A stretch of 64,000 nucleotides of DNA from Diploptera punctata (Eukaryota; Arthropoda; Insecta; Blattodea; Blaberidae), in NCBI GenBank assembly GCA_030220185.1, contig JASPKZ010007286.1, positions 1,426,001-1,490,000 on the forward strand, given 5' to 3'. Positions within the stretch are counted from its first letter, which is position 1, and the number at the start of each line of letters is the position of its first letter. This document shows positions 10,276 to 20,326 of this stretch, piece after piece. Below the pieces are notes generated by a model. The model saw only the letters and a list, made by a program, of their open reading frames with translations, searched no databases and was not told the DNA's origin. A program made the position numbers and the translations under genes.

Positions 10276-10487
10276 TAAACTGAAAATATATAAAACTATT
10301 ATTCTACCAGTTATGGACTCACACTTTAAGGGAGGAAAAATTATAATATAGATTAACGTTTAGAATGTTGTTCTACTTGTTAGGCCTAAATATTAATATA
10401 TACAAAATTAAAAGTATTTTATTAATTTATTTTTTCCTTATATCTAAATTACACTATGTTTAAACAGTCTACTATATAGCATAGAAC

Positions 10488-10512
10488 ATTATTATTATTA
10501 TTATTATTATTA

Positions 10513-10550
<38 letters not shown>
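10488..10550. repeat. (ATT)n microsatellite
   Basis: About 20 ATT units with one interruption near 10511. Confidence 0.97.
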
Positions 10551-10554
<4 letters not shown>

Positions 10555-10632
10555 TTTTCTCCGAGCGCGACAGTCTAGAAGGCCCTTGGCCTACAAGCCG
10601 GCTGCTGGCCTCACATCCACATGTGTTAACAT
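10555..10632 (-). mobile_element. SINE-E 3' fragment
   Basis: Contains CTAGAAGGCCCTTGGCCTA, AGCCGGCTGCTGG and CACATCCACATGTGTTAA, the 3' end of SINE-E as in 12758-13092. The tRNA-like head is missing. Confidence 0.75.
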
Positions 10633-10734
10633 TATTTACCCTATTATATCTTCACCTTAAGGTTACGTGTTGTAAGATGCCGCACGGATATAGTTATTGC
10701 GGTAATTTTGTGAACTCTATGGAAGAAACTTATT

Positions 10735-10975
10735 TTGTAAAGGTAGGTCTATATGCTCATTGCCTCTGGTCCCGAGGGTCGCGGGTTCAAACCCGGCCGG
10801 GGTCGATGGATTTTTTTTAGGATGGAAAAATCCAAGGAGCAAGTCCTCCGGGAGGGACTTTAAGCCATGGGTCCCGAGTCTGAAGATTTTCAGGCTCGTA
10901 AAAAACCCTTAAGCCTGAATGAAAAGGCCTCTAAGCAAATTTTACCGAATTTTCCCGTCGTAGTACTACCTTGGT
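10735..10975 (+). mobile_element. SINE-D, best-preserved copy
   Basis: B box GGGTTCAAACCCGG followed by CCGGGGTCGATGG, then AAAATCCAAGGAGCAAG, GGGACTTTAAGCCATGG and the 3' block AAATTTTACCGAATTTTCCC. This is the clearest head of the three SINE-D copies. A sense frame over 10623-10820 is a repeat artefact. Confidence 0.75.
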
Positions 10976-11350
10976 TTCCTAGATGTCAGTATGAGGCGGA
11001 ACGCTGACTATGGACCACTCAAATGACATTTATACGAAAACAAGTGTAACTAAATTAGTACGGTTCAAATTCTTCCCTGTAGGGGGAGAGCGCCTAAATC
11101 TCTGTAAAGGGAAACATGGGCTTACAAGAGGATTTGTATATTTACAAAAATATCGTTTTTATCGGCTGGCCTGTATTTACCATAAAGGGCTTTTTTGTTT
11201 CTGTAGAATTATTGTTTGATTATCAAGAATCTTGTAGTAATAAATTAAAGTAGGCCTAAATGTTTTGATGTTTGTTACAGGACATATGAAATTATCTAAT
11301 CAATTGAGTTGGTGTTTACTTGGTGAAAATCCATATTTATTAATTATGTA
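10976..11350. other. Unassigned stretch
   Basis: No repeat or gene recognised. Holds one TAGGCCTA octamer at 11251-11258. Confidence 0.4.
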
Positions 11351-11765
11351 TACTTACTTACTTACTCATTAGCACTATCGAACCCGTAGGTTCATGGCCG
11401 CGCGGACATAAGCTCACCATACATCCCTATCCCGAGCTAATGTTTTCCAATCATTCCCTGTATAATATACTTCCCTCAAATCATAGTTAATGTTATTCTC
11501 CCACCTCATTCTTGGTTTACACTTTGGCATGGGTTCCCTGAAGTAGTCCCCGCCCGGAGAACCGAATGAGGGACTATTTGACCTTCGGAACATTTTACCC
11601 CAGTTGAACCCATGTCCGCATTTCTTGACGGTTGTATTTTTACGGTGAAAGATCGTCATGGCATGGGTAACCCTATCGGCAGCAATGCTACCGCCGGTAT
11701 AGCTCTCAGGATCATTTAAGCACGCAAGCCACTCCACCACAACAAGGTAAAGATACCATGGAGGG
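11351..11765 (-). mobile_element. Short LINE-A derivative (5' end joined to 3' end)
   Basis: Read on the minus strand: 5' end CCATGGTATCTTTACCTTG, a leader of about 230 bases ending CCCATGCCAAAG, then a direct jump to the last 170 bases of LINE-A (coding PRMRWENNINYDLRE) and a (GTAA)n tail. The whole RT and endonuclease region is missing. The same 5' breakpoint recurs at 15864 and 58279 with different 3' junctions. Confidence 0.82.
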
Positions 11766-11769
11766 TTTC

Positions 11770-11772
<3 letters not shown>

Positions 11773-11817
<45 letters not shown>
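11773..11817. repeat. (TA)n microsatellite
   Basis: About 22 TA units. Confidence 0.97.
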
Positions 11818-11821
<4 letters not shown>

Positions 11822-11982
11822 TGAAAATCAAATAAAACTGCGTTTTATTTTTATTTAATTAATGAAATTATCTGTTAATTTGAATTGTTTTTTATGACCA
11901 GTAGAAGTGCAATCAATTCCATAGGTATGTTTGAAATACCGGAATGAGTCACGTATATAACTTATATATTTTTTACTTTTAG

Positions 11983-12276
11983 GATGAGTTTCCATCGGTT
12001 CAGAGGAAAAAACTGCCCATGAGTGCAGACGGTGATCGATGCAGACCTACTTCATTACCTAACACAAAGAATGAAAGGAATTGTTTTACGAACGAGGAAA
12101 GTTTGGCAGAATTACATGAAGTGTGAAGTCTGTAATGCAGTAATGACGATAATTGCAGAAAATCTGTAACAACGTGAAAGTTTGGTAATACGAGGTATTG
12201 TGTAGAGTTAGAATGTGGACTGTATTCCATCGAGCATCTATCAAATTCTTCTATCAATTGGGTAAGAAATGACGTC
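11983..12276 (+). promoter_or_regulatory. 5' leader of the ankyrin-repeat gene exon, with three uORFs
   Basis: A pyrimidine-rich tract and AG at 11981-11982 form a plausible splice acceptor, so the exon may start at 11983; a transcription start within this region is the alternative. Three short upstream ORFs are visible: 11984-12022 (MSFHRFRGKNCP), 12019-12126 (35 codons, starting inside the ATGA overlap with the first stop) and 12213-12272. In the main frame a TGA at 12175-12177 precedes the ATG at 12277. A CRE-like TGACGTCA palindrome lies at 12270-12277. Confidence 0.5.
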
Positions 12277-12626
12277 ATGTGCGACGCGGCGGTTGTGCTG
12301 CGGGCCTGTCGTCGAGGTGACGTCCATCTTGTACAGACCTTACAACGTCGCTACGGTTCTGCTGCACTGTTACGTATGAAAGACTCGAGAGGGGCCACCT
12401 GCTTGCATTATGCAGCACGAGGAGGCCACATCGCAGTGCTCAAACAACTAACTCTGCATGGTGCGTGTGAAAACACGGCCCCACGAACGCGTGTTGGCGC
12501 CACCCCCCTACACGACGCTGCCGTTCTCGGCGAACTCAACGCCATCAGGTGGCTGGTTCAGCAAACTGCGTGCAATATCCGAGATGCCGACAGAGACGGC
12601 TGCACTGCCCTGCACCTAGCGGCAAG
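12277..12626 (+). CDS. First coding exon of an ankyrin-repeat protein, espin/forked-like
   Basis: The exon encodes 116 codons plus two bases. After a short N-terminal helix-like region (LRACRRGDVHLVQTLQ, residues 8-23) there are ankyrin repeats: SRGATCLHYAARGGHIAVLK from residue 37, VGATPLHDAAVLGELNAIRW from residue 73, and a third beginning RDGCTALHLAAR at 106, cut by the splice site. The hallmark TPLH and TALHLAA motifs are present. The order of repeats and GATPxHDAA followed by DGxTxLHLAAR resemble the N-terminus of espin and its insect counterpart forked, actin-bundling proteins of bristles and microvilli. That family call is recognition, not a search. The exon ends AAG/GTAAGG (donor at 12627). 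Base composition is markedly GC-richer than the flanks, with no frame damage. The start is supported by an in-frame TGA at 12175. The next exon was not found. Confidence 0.78.
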
Positions 12627-12661
12627 GTAAGGAATCAGTTTATAAGTTTAAACACTTATTT

Positions 12662-12756
12662 CATAACTAACTGGCACTATCGAACCCGTACGTAAGCTCT
12701 TCATACATCCCTATCATGAACTCTAATGTTTTCCAATCATATCCTGTATACTCTTT
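12662..12756 (-). mobile_element. LINE-A 3' fragment in the intron
   Basis: Minus-strand LINE-A 3' end (GGCACTATCGAACCCGTA, TCTTCATACATCCCTATC, TTTTCCAATCATATCCTG) with an internal deletion, 30 bases after the splice donor and directly followed by SINE-E. Confidence 0.75.
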
Positions 12757-12757
12757 T

Positions 12758-13092
12758 TTTCTCCTGGCGCGACAGGCCTAGAATACCCTTAGTCTATCAG
12801 CCGGCTGCTGGTCTCACATCCACATGTGTTAATCACAGGGTAGATGATCATAAGCCAGTGTAGGGGTGACATGTGGTCAGCATGTCGAGTCCCCCAGCCG
12901 TTATAGCTGGTTTTCTCAACCTGGAGCCGCTACTTATTGTAGCTACCAAAATGCTTCACGATGCTGGGTGGGCACCGGTCGCGTACTGGCCGAAATACCA
13001 TGACAAAATTTCTTCCCCCATAGAGACTCGAACCAGCGCAAGTCCCGTAGCTCTGCGCCAAGGCTTCCTGCCTTAACCACTCGGCTACGGCG
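12758..13092 (-). mobile_element. SINE-E
   Basis: Full-length, minus strand. The tRNA-like head has GGTTCGAGTCTC as B box and ACGCCGTAGCCGAGTGGTT as A-box region; the body has GGTATTTCGGCCAGTACG and CACGATGCTGGG; the 3' end has CACATGTGGATGTGAGACC. The copies at 15120 and 36549 show the same order. A 27-base SINE-C 3' remnant follows at 13099-13125. Confidence 0.85.
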
Positions 13093-13309
13093 TAAAGTAA
13101 AGTGATCCCACAACAGGCCCGGAGGGTTATATGCTTTTTTAGCGATTCGTCCGCCGAATGAGGACGTTAAGCCTGTCGGCCTCCTTGGTGCTTTTCGAAA
13201 GAAGTAGGCCATATATTGGCACCAGAATTCACCTTTTGTTTCATCATCATCCCTCATACAGCACACTTTGCACTGCGTAAACCCATAAATATACATCCAT
13301 CCTACACTT

Positions 13310-13605
13310 CTCTTTGTATACAATACTTTTTTTTTCTTTTCTTTTTATGTATAGTAGATTCGAGCTGTTATTCCTTTCTATATTCATTCTATCATTAAAT
13401 TAATTTTAATTGTATTTAATTTCATTGTATTATCAGACATTATTTTCATTATTATTCAATTTGACAGATAATTAATTGTTTAGTATGTACTATTATTGTA
13501 TTTTTTTGTATTTATATGTAACATATGTTTGTCCTGGTGAGTGGAAGAGAAGGTCACATGACCTTAACTCCACCAGGCTAAATAAATCTATTCTAAATAA
13601 AAAAA
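13310..13605 (+). mobile_element. LINE-B 3' UTR fragment
   Basis: Colinear with the minus-strand copy at 54405-54935 and with the end of the copy at 20400. The diagnostic 3' end is TGTCCTGGTGAGTGG, a hairpin AAGGTC-ACAT-GACCTT at 13550-13565, then CTCCACCAGGCTAAATAAAT. The other copies have AAGGCC-ACAT-GGCCTT, so both stem arms changed together here. Confidence 0.8.
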
Positions 13606-13656
13606 AATCATCTACACATTAACGAAGTTTGGGATTTCTGGAAAATTATTCCAATA

Positions 13657-13989
13657 TCCATCCACAGCAATTCTGCCCGAGGGCAGGTCTTCACTGCAAT
13701 CATAGCATTTTCGTGCTATGCTTTGCAGCTTTACTAGCGAATTGTAGGTGTGGTAGCTTCCCGTTGCTTTCCACACCACTGAAGGATGATGATTATAATG
13801 ATAAGGATGATGATGATGGCCATATGGTTTCGGAGACCGTTTGGGCCTTAAAGTTTTCTGACATTTGTCTTACAGGTGAGGAAAAATCCCGATAAAAATC
13901 TCACCGAGAAAAACTGTCCCGACCGAGGATCGAACCCGGGGCCACTGCGTGACACGGCAGCACGCTACCTCGAGACCACAGCGGTGGAC
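13657..13989 (-). mobile_element. SINE-A (head 1, tail 1)
   Basis: Complete minus-strand SINE-A with tail TCCATCCACAGCAATTCTG and head ending CCACAGCGGTGGAC. B box intact (GGATCGAACCC on the plus strand). Confidence 0.9.
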
Positions 13990-14454
13990 GATAATATAGT
14001 TAGGCCTATAAAATATATACGCAGTTCAAATAATCACAGATGGTAGCAAAACCTAAACAGTAGTTGGATCTGACATAGCTATTTGCTACCAGTATAAAAC
14101 TATACAGATATAGGCCTAAGTATAAACTGCATAGGCTAATAGATCTATACTAATACAATTTCATTGTTTAAAACCGTTGAGGTGGATAGACACAACATAA
14201 AATTAAAATATGTACCTTCTTAGATCAGTGCCGTCGTCCTCAATTAGTAAAAATATATGTATGCTTTCTTTTTCTGAAGGCCTTTCAGAATATCTATTCC
14301 ATCATCAGCAGGTATGTTTCTTCGCTACATTTGTTGAGATGTTCTCGATGATGTTGACAGAAAGAACACTTCAGTTACGGACAACACTGCATTAAGACCA
14401 ACATCTTCGAGAACATCTGGATTCAGAATTATTTGGCCCCATTTCCATTGTTTG
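13990..14454. other. Unassigned stretch
   Basis: Two TAGGCCTA octamers at 14001 and 14111. No gene or repeat terminus recognised. A 61-codon frame at 14210-14395 is unsupported. Confidence 0.4.
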
Positions 14455-14780
14455 GCACTCTTTTAACTTTACTATCTAACCTCTCTTGGTTAACTCTTGT
14501 TTTTTCGACCCCGACGCTATTAAGGCATCCGAGGGCTAGGGAGTCTTTCCTTTCTTCCATTTCTTCTTTCCTTTATTTTCTTTCCTTCTCCAGAAAAGCC
14601 TGACCAGAGGCTATAAGATGGTAGCCCATCACTGGTCTTGCCTTCCTTTGGCCAGCAACCAATCGAAGGGACTATTATTATGCTTTCAAGTCTTATACGA
14701 GAATTTCCCATGCGGGAAAATTTTCTATAGGATCGTAACAGGCTTTGGCCTAATACTTGGAAGGAAGAAGAAGAAGAAGT
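14455..14780 (+). mobile_element. SINE-I, short element sharing the LINE-D 3' end
   Basis: About 325 bases shared with 27096-27431: starts GCACTCTTTTAACTTTAC, contains GACGCTATTAAGGCATCCG and GACCAGAGGCTATAAGATGG, and ends TTTTCTATAGGATCGTAAC, GGCCTAATACTTGGAAGG and (GAA)n. The last 70 bases occur at the 3' end of the LINE-D copy at 55566, so this is probably a LINE-D-mobilised non-autonomous element. No tRNA-like boxes are seen; the 5' part may be the LINE-D 5' UTR. Confidence 0.75.
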
Positions 14781-15119
14781 ATATGTAATAGTTGGTAGGA
14801 AAATAATTACTGCTCTCTCAATAATCTGCATAAGGGCGTAATATTTTTCGAACTGTGCATTTTATTAGAAAGTTGATGAGTTCTTCTTCGTGGTGCCCAA
14901 AACTAATTCCTCAAAGTCTAGTTTGCAACCATTAGACCTTATTTGTTTAGCAATCAGGTCAGATATATTGCTTTAAAACCTAGTATCTCGTAAGTTCACG
15001 ATCTCGTGGTGCCTTAAAAAACGAATGTATAATCATTCGTTCCCTATATCAAACAAAATACGCAGTTTACTGTCTGTATAATTTTAACCCTAAAGATTCG
15101 AGATAGGTCGTCCTGTATT
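14781..15119. other. Unassigned stretch
   Basis: No recognised repeat or gene. Confidence 0.4.
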
Positions 15120-15414
15120 CGTCTTGGCGCAGAGCTATGGGACTTGCGCTGGTTCGAGTCTCCTTGGGGGAAGACATTTTTTCATGAAATTTCGGTCAGT
15201 ATGAGACCAGTGCCCGCCCAGCATCGTGAAGCAGTTGGGTAGCTACAATAAGTAGCGACTCCAGGTTGACAAGACCAGCTATAAAGCCTGGGGGGGGGCA
15301 ACCATGTCATCACTATACTGGATAGATGGTCGTCAACCTCTGTGATTGCACATGTGGATGTGAGGCCAGCAGCCGGCTGGTAGGCCAGGGGCATTCTAGG
15401 CCTCTCGCGCCATG
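15120..15414 (+). mobile_element. SINE-E
   Basis: Plus-strand copy: A-box region GTCTTGGCGCAGAGCTATGG, B box GGTTCGAGTCTCC, body ATGAAATTTCGGTCAGTA and CATCGTGAAGC, 3' end CACATGTGGATGTGAGGCC and GGGCATTCTAGGCCTCTCG. Internal G-run at 15290-15298. Confidence 0.85.
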
Positions 15415-15592
15415 GAATTTAATTTTATCCTGTATTTAGTAAATTTCTAGGTGTCGGGTTGAATTCATAGCTGGCAACATAAACATCACAAGAAATTGTG
15501 ATTAGAAGAATAGCAATAGGTCTGAATTAAGAAATTTCATTAATGATCTTCCATATTCATCTTTGAAACTCGACGAAAATGACCAGAGATAT

Positions 15593-16345
15593 TTTTTCCT
15601 GCAAATGCCCCAGGTTGCCTTTCACATTCCTGGTGTTCTCTCCTGGCATGGCGTACTTGTAACCCACTTCTGAGGTTGGGGCGCCTGGAAGGCGGGGTTA
15701 CGTTACCCTGATGATATGATGGGCGACGATGATGATAGTGGTGCGTCAGGAGAGTCCCTAATCCTAAGCTTAACCTAAGATGAATATGAATGATGATGAT
15801 TGCGATGGCCAAATGATTTCGGGGACCGTTTGGGCCTTCAAGTTTTCCTGACATTTGTCTTACTTACTTACTTACTTACTTACTGGCACTATCGAACCCG
15901 TAGGCTCATGGCCGCACTGACATAAGCTCTCTTTGGCATGGGTTCCCTGAAGTAGTCCCCGCCCGGAGAACCGAATGGGGGACTATTTGACCTCCGTAAA
16001 ATTTTAACCCAGTTGAACCCATGTCCGCATTTCTTGACGGTTCTACTTTTACGGTGAAAGATCGTCACTCTTTCGACCAAGGTACTTTTTTCGTCTGGCT
16101 TATCACCTTTGACCAGTCCGGCATGGGTAACCCTATCGGCAGCAATGCTACCGCCGGCATAGCTCTCAGGATCATTTAAGCACGCAAGCCACTCCACCAC
16201 GACAAGGTAAAGATACCATGGAGGGCATTTGTCTTACAGGTGAGGAAAAACCCCGATAAAAACCTCACCCAGAAAAACTGTCCCGACCGGGAATCGAACC
16301 CGGGCCCGCTGCGTGACGCTACCTCGAGACCACAGCGGAGGACTT
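15593..16345 (-). mobile_element. SINE-A2 split by a short LINE-A derivative
   Basis: Tail 2 lies at 15593-15863, head 1 at 16226-16345. The joint sequence CATTTGTCTTAC occurs at both 15852-15863 and 16226-16237 and is the target duplication of the element in between. Removing the insert gives a normal SINE-A2. Confidence 0.9.
15864..16225 (-). mobile_element. Short LINE-A derivative inside SINE-A2
   Basis: Minus strand: 5' end CCATGGTATCTTTACCTTG, leader to CCCATGCCAAAG, then only the last 50 bases of LINE-A and the (GTAA)n tail. A 12-base target duplication (CATTTGTCTTAC) shows it moved as a unit by retrotransposition. The leader has a 60-codon open stretch, MVEWLACLNDPESYAGGSIA, kept in all copies. 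Confidence 0.92.
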
Positions 16346-16519
16346 GACCAGAGATATTAAAGATTGTATTTAACATTCTTTCTTATCTTGTAATGTTTCA
16401 TTACAATTGATTATGGATGGAAAGTCCGTATAAGACGTACAAATAATCGGGAATTTGATGTATATACAATTTTGAAAATGGGGTTGAGTGGTGGATAATA
16501 TTTTGAGTTTGTTGACGGG

Positions 16520-16673
16520 TGGAGGGGACTGACCCAGTTGCAGTTCATGCCGCGGGTCGTAGAAAGCGCATCAGTCGTTAAGTGTGTGTTGTGCGGAGTG
16601 GAGCTTCCTGTGACGGCGGCACGGGTCAGGGTAACGGGACGACAACACCAGATGCTATACCGTTTCCAGCTCC
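16520..16673 (+). other. GC-rich open segment, possible exon
   Basis: This is about 60 percent GC against roughly 33 percent around it, open from about 16490 in one frame (MPRVVESASVVKCVLCGVEL and onward), and followed by CCAG/GTAAAT at 16673, a donor-like site. An alternative donor (GTCAGG/GTAACG) is at about 16632. No domain is recognised, and I cannot say whether it belongs to the ankyrin gene 4 kb upstream. Chance or an unknown repeat remain possible. Confidence 0.3.
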
Positions 16674-16904
16674 AGGTAAATTTATCATCAGGTCCTCGTG
16701 GTCACTGGGCCGGCCTACTCTCAAAAAAGTTCAATATAGGTTAGCCTATATACCATACCCTATCACAAGGAATCAAGGGACGCATCATTAAACATATATA
16801 TTTGCCTTAACTTTGACTTAGATTACCTCAAGGTTTCTACATAGTGTGCATGTATTAAATAATAATTCCTATACTGTTAGCTAAATTATCTACTGTTCAT
16901 TATC

Positions 16905-17696
16905 TTCTTCTTCTTCTTCTTCACTTCACGGGCTAGGCAAATTGCCTGTTCCGCCTCACAGTTGTTCTGTCCATCTTTTCACTGGCCTTCCTACATTCCT
17001 TGAACCTCTTGGCTTGTAGTTGAATGCTGCTCTTGGTAATCTTGTTACATTCATTCTTTCTACACGTGTAAACCGTTTCTCTCTATATTCTCTGATTTTC
17101 TCATCCAATCGATATACATTTAACTCTCTTCTTATATCTTCATTCCTTATCCGATCCAATCTTGTGCAGCCTTTTGTTCTTCTAAGGAAGTTCATTTCTG
17201 CGCTTTGTATTCTACTTTGTAATTTTTTGGTCATTACCCAAGTTTCGCTCCCATAAAGTAATGCAGGAACTGCCAATGTTTTATAAAACTTCAATCTAGT
17301 ATCTCTTCTTGTTTTATTCTATAATGTTTTATGTATAGTTCCGCATATCATTTGAAATTTCGACAGTTTCATATGTATGTCTCTTTCAGTTTTTGTGTTT
17401 GTAGTAAAATTGCAACCCAAATAATAAAAGTTTGTTACTTGTTCCAGAGGTTTGTTGTCTATTACGATTTTTGATCTTATATGTTCGTGTCCCCAAAATG
17501 CCATTATTTTTGTTTTTTCTTTTGATATTTTAAAATTATATTCTTGGCGTAACTGATTTAATTGATGTAAAGAGTACTGCAAATTATTTTCATTTTCTTG
17601 AATAATAACCACATCGTCAGCATACATTAAAACGGTTAATATTTTAAAACGGTCCATTCTTATACCTACATTAACAATACTTTTCCAATTTTGGAT
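16905..17696 (-). pseudogene. LINE-D, longest RT-containing copy
   Basis: Minus strand, one frame from about 17696 to 16956: QYINDIIQNWKSIVN, then the RT active site LMYADDVVIIQE, NFKISKEKTKIMAFWG, FYYLGCNFTT, LAVPALLYGSETWVMTKK and the basic end YKPRGSRNVGRPVKRW. A single TAG at 17319-17321 interrupts it after IHKTL; both sides are in the same frame. The rest of the 5' part is absent. The 3' UTR runs to a (GAA)n tail at 16905-16921. Confidence 0.9.
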
Positions 17697-17989
17697 GATG
17701 TCATTAATATACTGTATAGATTATTGTTACTCTAAATGCAAAATGTTTAATATAGAAAAAGCAGGCTTTATAACATATTTATATATTTTATAATAGACTA
17801 CTTGTAGTTTCTCTATGTGGTATAATACGCTCTGAACCCTGGTATAATTTGTACACCTGTATTGTACATTTATGGTAGCCGAGATTGACGAGACGTCATT
17901 ACGGCTTTAATTCTAGGAGAACAAAATTAACATACTTTTTTTATTAAGGATATTTTTCTACATTATAGTAATACTCCTTCAGCCCAAAT
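17697..17989. other. Unassigned stretch
   Basis: AT-rich, nothing recognised. Confidence 0.4.
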
Positions 17990-18296
17990 GTATTTTGCTT
18001 CGCCACAGACTTCTATCCTCAGCATCTTCTTCTTAGAGATCTCTGCTGTTTCTTTTCACTTCATCCATCCATTGTTCTCGGGGTTTCCCCTCGTCCCTCT
18101 GCCTTCAGCATTCCTATCCAGCACCATTCTTGGGATTCTGTTACTCTTCATCCTCTTCAGATGCCCATATCATTTCAATCTTCGTTCTTCTATTACTCCT
18201 ATAATATTATGTTTAACATTCACTATTTCTCTAATTTTCTGGTTCCGAATTTTCTCATTTCTTGCTGCTCTTTGCCAAAAATGCATCTCTCTTGTT
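17990..18296 (-). pseudogene. LINE-C C-terminal fragment, degraded
   Basis: The minus strand reads EMHFWQRAARNEKIRNQKIR, then VIEERRLKWYGHLKRM, matching the end of LINE-C at 24673-25281 and 35254-36192. It has at least two frame or stop lesions. The hydrophobic frame on the opposite strand (17988-18329) is the antisense shadow. Confidence 0.7.
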
Positions 18297-18341
18297 AATT
18301 TTTTTTTATTTTACTTGCTGTCTATGTAGAGTCCAGGTCAC

Positions 18342-18600
18342 TGCACCATCATCATCATCATAATCACTCCAGGGATTAGGCAATTGCCCGTTCCGACTTC
18401 ATAATGCATCAGCCCAACGTCTTCTAGGTCTTCCAACATCACGTCTTCCTCGTGCTTGATAATTTCTTGCTAACAATGGATATCTCTCCTTACTCATTCC
18501 ATCCATGTGATCAATCCATTTCTGTCTGTAATTCGTGACCTTATCCAATAAAGGCTGTACTTTCAATTCTTCTCTTATATCCTCATGCACCACATAACAC
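18342..18600 (-). pseudogene. LINE-D C-terminal fragment
   Basis: The minus strand encodes HEDIREELKVQPLLDKVTNY followed by NYQARGRRDVGRPRRRW and a stop, then a 3' UTR ending in (GAT)n at 18342-18356, like the copy at 5590. Confidence 0.78.
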
Positions 18601-18609
18601 TAATGCACA

Positions 18610-18655
<46 letters not shown>

Positions 18656-18675
18656 TATTATTATTATTATTATTA
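18610..18675. repeat. (ATT)n microsatellite
   Basis: Over 20 ATT units with one interruption. Confidence 0.97.
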
Positions 18676-19213
18676 CATCAACAGTCGATCATATGGAATG
18701 TGACGAAGTTCATATTAATTTTATTTGATGCTCAAGTCAAACAAAACTATTTTACCGGAAATATTATGGTGTTTTGCAATTTATAATTTTATTCGTAGTA
18801 ATTGAATTTCTTAAAAAAAATGCTAGAAGTATTGTTATGAATGAAATAGGTACAATTAAATTCCAATTTTTTACTAAGTAAGGATGACACTTAATGAATT
18901 TAGTGTAAGGTAATTGTATGGTATTGTTTGTATTTATATTTAAATTAATTTCTAAAAAAAAATAATTTATGCCTATCGGAAGTTTCAAGGTGCAATGAAA
19001 TTGAGAAATTAATTAAAACGGTCAATTTATTTTCTTGATCAAAATCCCGGATATTATTATGAACGGTATTTTAAAACTTAATAATCTATAAATCATATTA
19101 TTATTATTCATATAAGCCTACATTTCTTCAAGTATGTGTTAAATGTTTAACATTTCATGATGATGGTACGCTTTGGGATTTCTTTTATTTTAATTTTATG
19201 ACGAGGCTCATAA
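18676..19213. other. Unassigned stretch
   Basis: AT-rich, no recognised feature. Confidence 0.4.
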
Positions 19214-19993
19214 CACTGAGCAACAAAAAATAAACTTTTTTGTTTTGTCTCAGAAAGAAAAATATGTGATTCTGATAGTATTTTTTCTCCTGAATTCAAA
19301 TATGATATCGGTTTTTCTCCATCACGTAAGGTTTCCGAGAGACAGGAATTTATAATTTCAAAGACTTTAATATTTTCTACATTCGTAACTACACAATTTT
19401 CGAACATTCGGACTCACCTAGAAAGTAAGTAGTGACGATTTTCTGCTTTATTTTGCCTGTGGAGCATCCCTATTGATGGTCCAACAATAATCGGCCAGCA
19501 TATTAGGATTCCATTTGCCTTGATATCTCTTTTTCATAGCTGAAATCTCCTGATGAAAGTGTTCCCCGTTTTATTTTACAATGGACAAATGGACGAAAAA
19601 ACGTTAATTAAAAAATAATTATTTAAATCGATTAATTGAAATTGAAATAAAAAACTACAATGGACGAAAAAACGTTTATTAAAAAAATAATTATTTAAAT
19701 CCATTAGTGAAAATGAAATAAAAAAACTACAATGGACAAATGGACGAAAAAACGTTTATTAAAAAAATAATTATTTAAATCCATTAATTGAAATTGAAAT
19801 AAAAAATCTACAATGGACAAATTGACGAAAAAATGTTCATTAAAAAAATTATTATTTAAATCCATTAATTGAAATTGAAATAAAAAAAAACTGGGCGATG
19901 GAGAAATTCCGAATACATATTTTAAAACACAATAAAAAACTGCATTAATTACAACTATTGGTACTCATGAGACAAAAATCATGTTGACCAGTG
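19214..19993 (-). mobile_element. DNA-1 derivative, copy 3, with internal tandem array
   Basis: Ends are CACTGAGCAACAAAAA at 19214 and TTGACCAGTG at 19993, flanked by TAA on both sides (3-bp duplication). Holds a minus-strand C-terminal ORF remnant with stops (about 19430-19545) and a four-unit tandem array at about 19577-19885 of a 71-82 base unit beginning ACAATGGAC. Confidence 0.85.
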
Positions 19994-20326
19994 TAATCTG
20001 AAGTTTGATACATTTCGTATGTAGTCGTCATAGTAACGGATGTAATTCTTGTAATCTGCTCCAGAATTACACCGTCATTTGTTGTTATAATTTCGAAGTG
20101 CAGTTTATTTATGACAGTATTTGCAGATAAACGATTACCATGATGCCACAGTGTTGAATGTATGGGATATCACGTAAAATACTGTTCAATTATATAATGA
20201 TCTGAATTATAATACGATAATAACCTTCTTTCAAAGCTGTGATATTACAGAGGGTCACTTTATGTTATAAATACCATTTTGGGGATTTCCGTGTGTGAAT
20301 ACACTATAATATCATTGATAGGTTAC
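19994..20326. other. Unassigned stretch
   Basis: Nothing recognised between DNA-1 copy 3 and DNA-4. Confidence 0.4.

Larger units (their letters stand above)
9300..10345 (+). pseudogene. LINE-A RT fragment split by two SINEs
   Basis: Aligns piecewise with the better LINE-A copy at 51545-51990: GCTGCTAGTTTATTGATG (around the RT active site), AACATCAATAAAACAAAATA, AATACCTAGGAACAATAG and ATATATAAAACTATTATTC. It is interrupted by SINE-C (9404-9673) and SINE-B (9972-10275). It has many substitutions and a small deletion near 10310 that joins CCAGTTATGG to ACTCACAC. No usable frame remains. Confidence 0.8.

Noticed and set aside
12270..12277. TGACGTCA CRE palindrome as a promoter element of the ankyrin gene
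   Set aside because: It overlaps the start codon inside the exon; one 8-mer is too weak to call a functional site, so it is only noted in the leader entry.
17988..18329. 113-codon hydrophobic plus-strand frame, like a membrane protein
   Set aside because: It is the antisense of a LINE-C C-terminal fragment that reads clearly on the minus strand.
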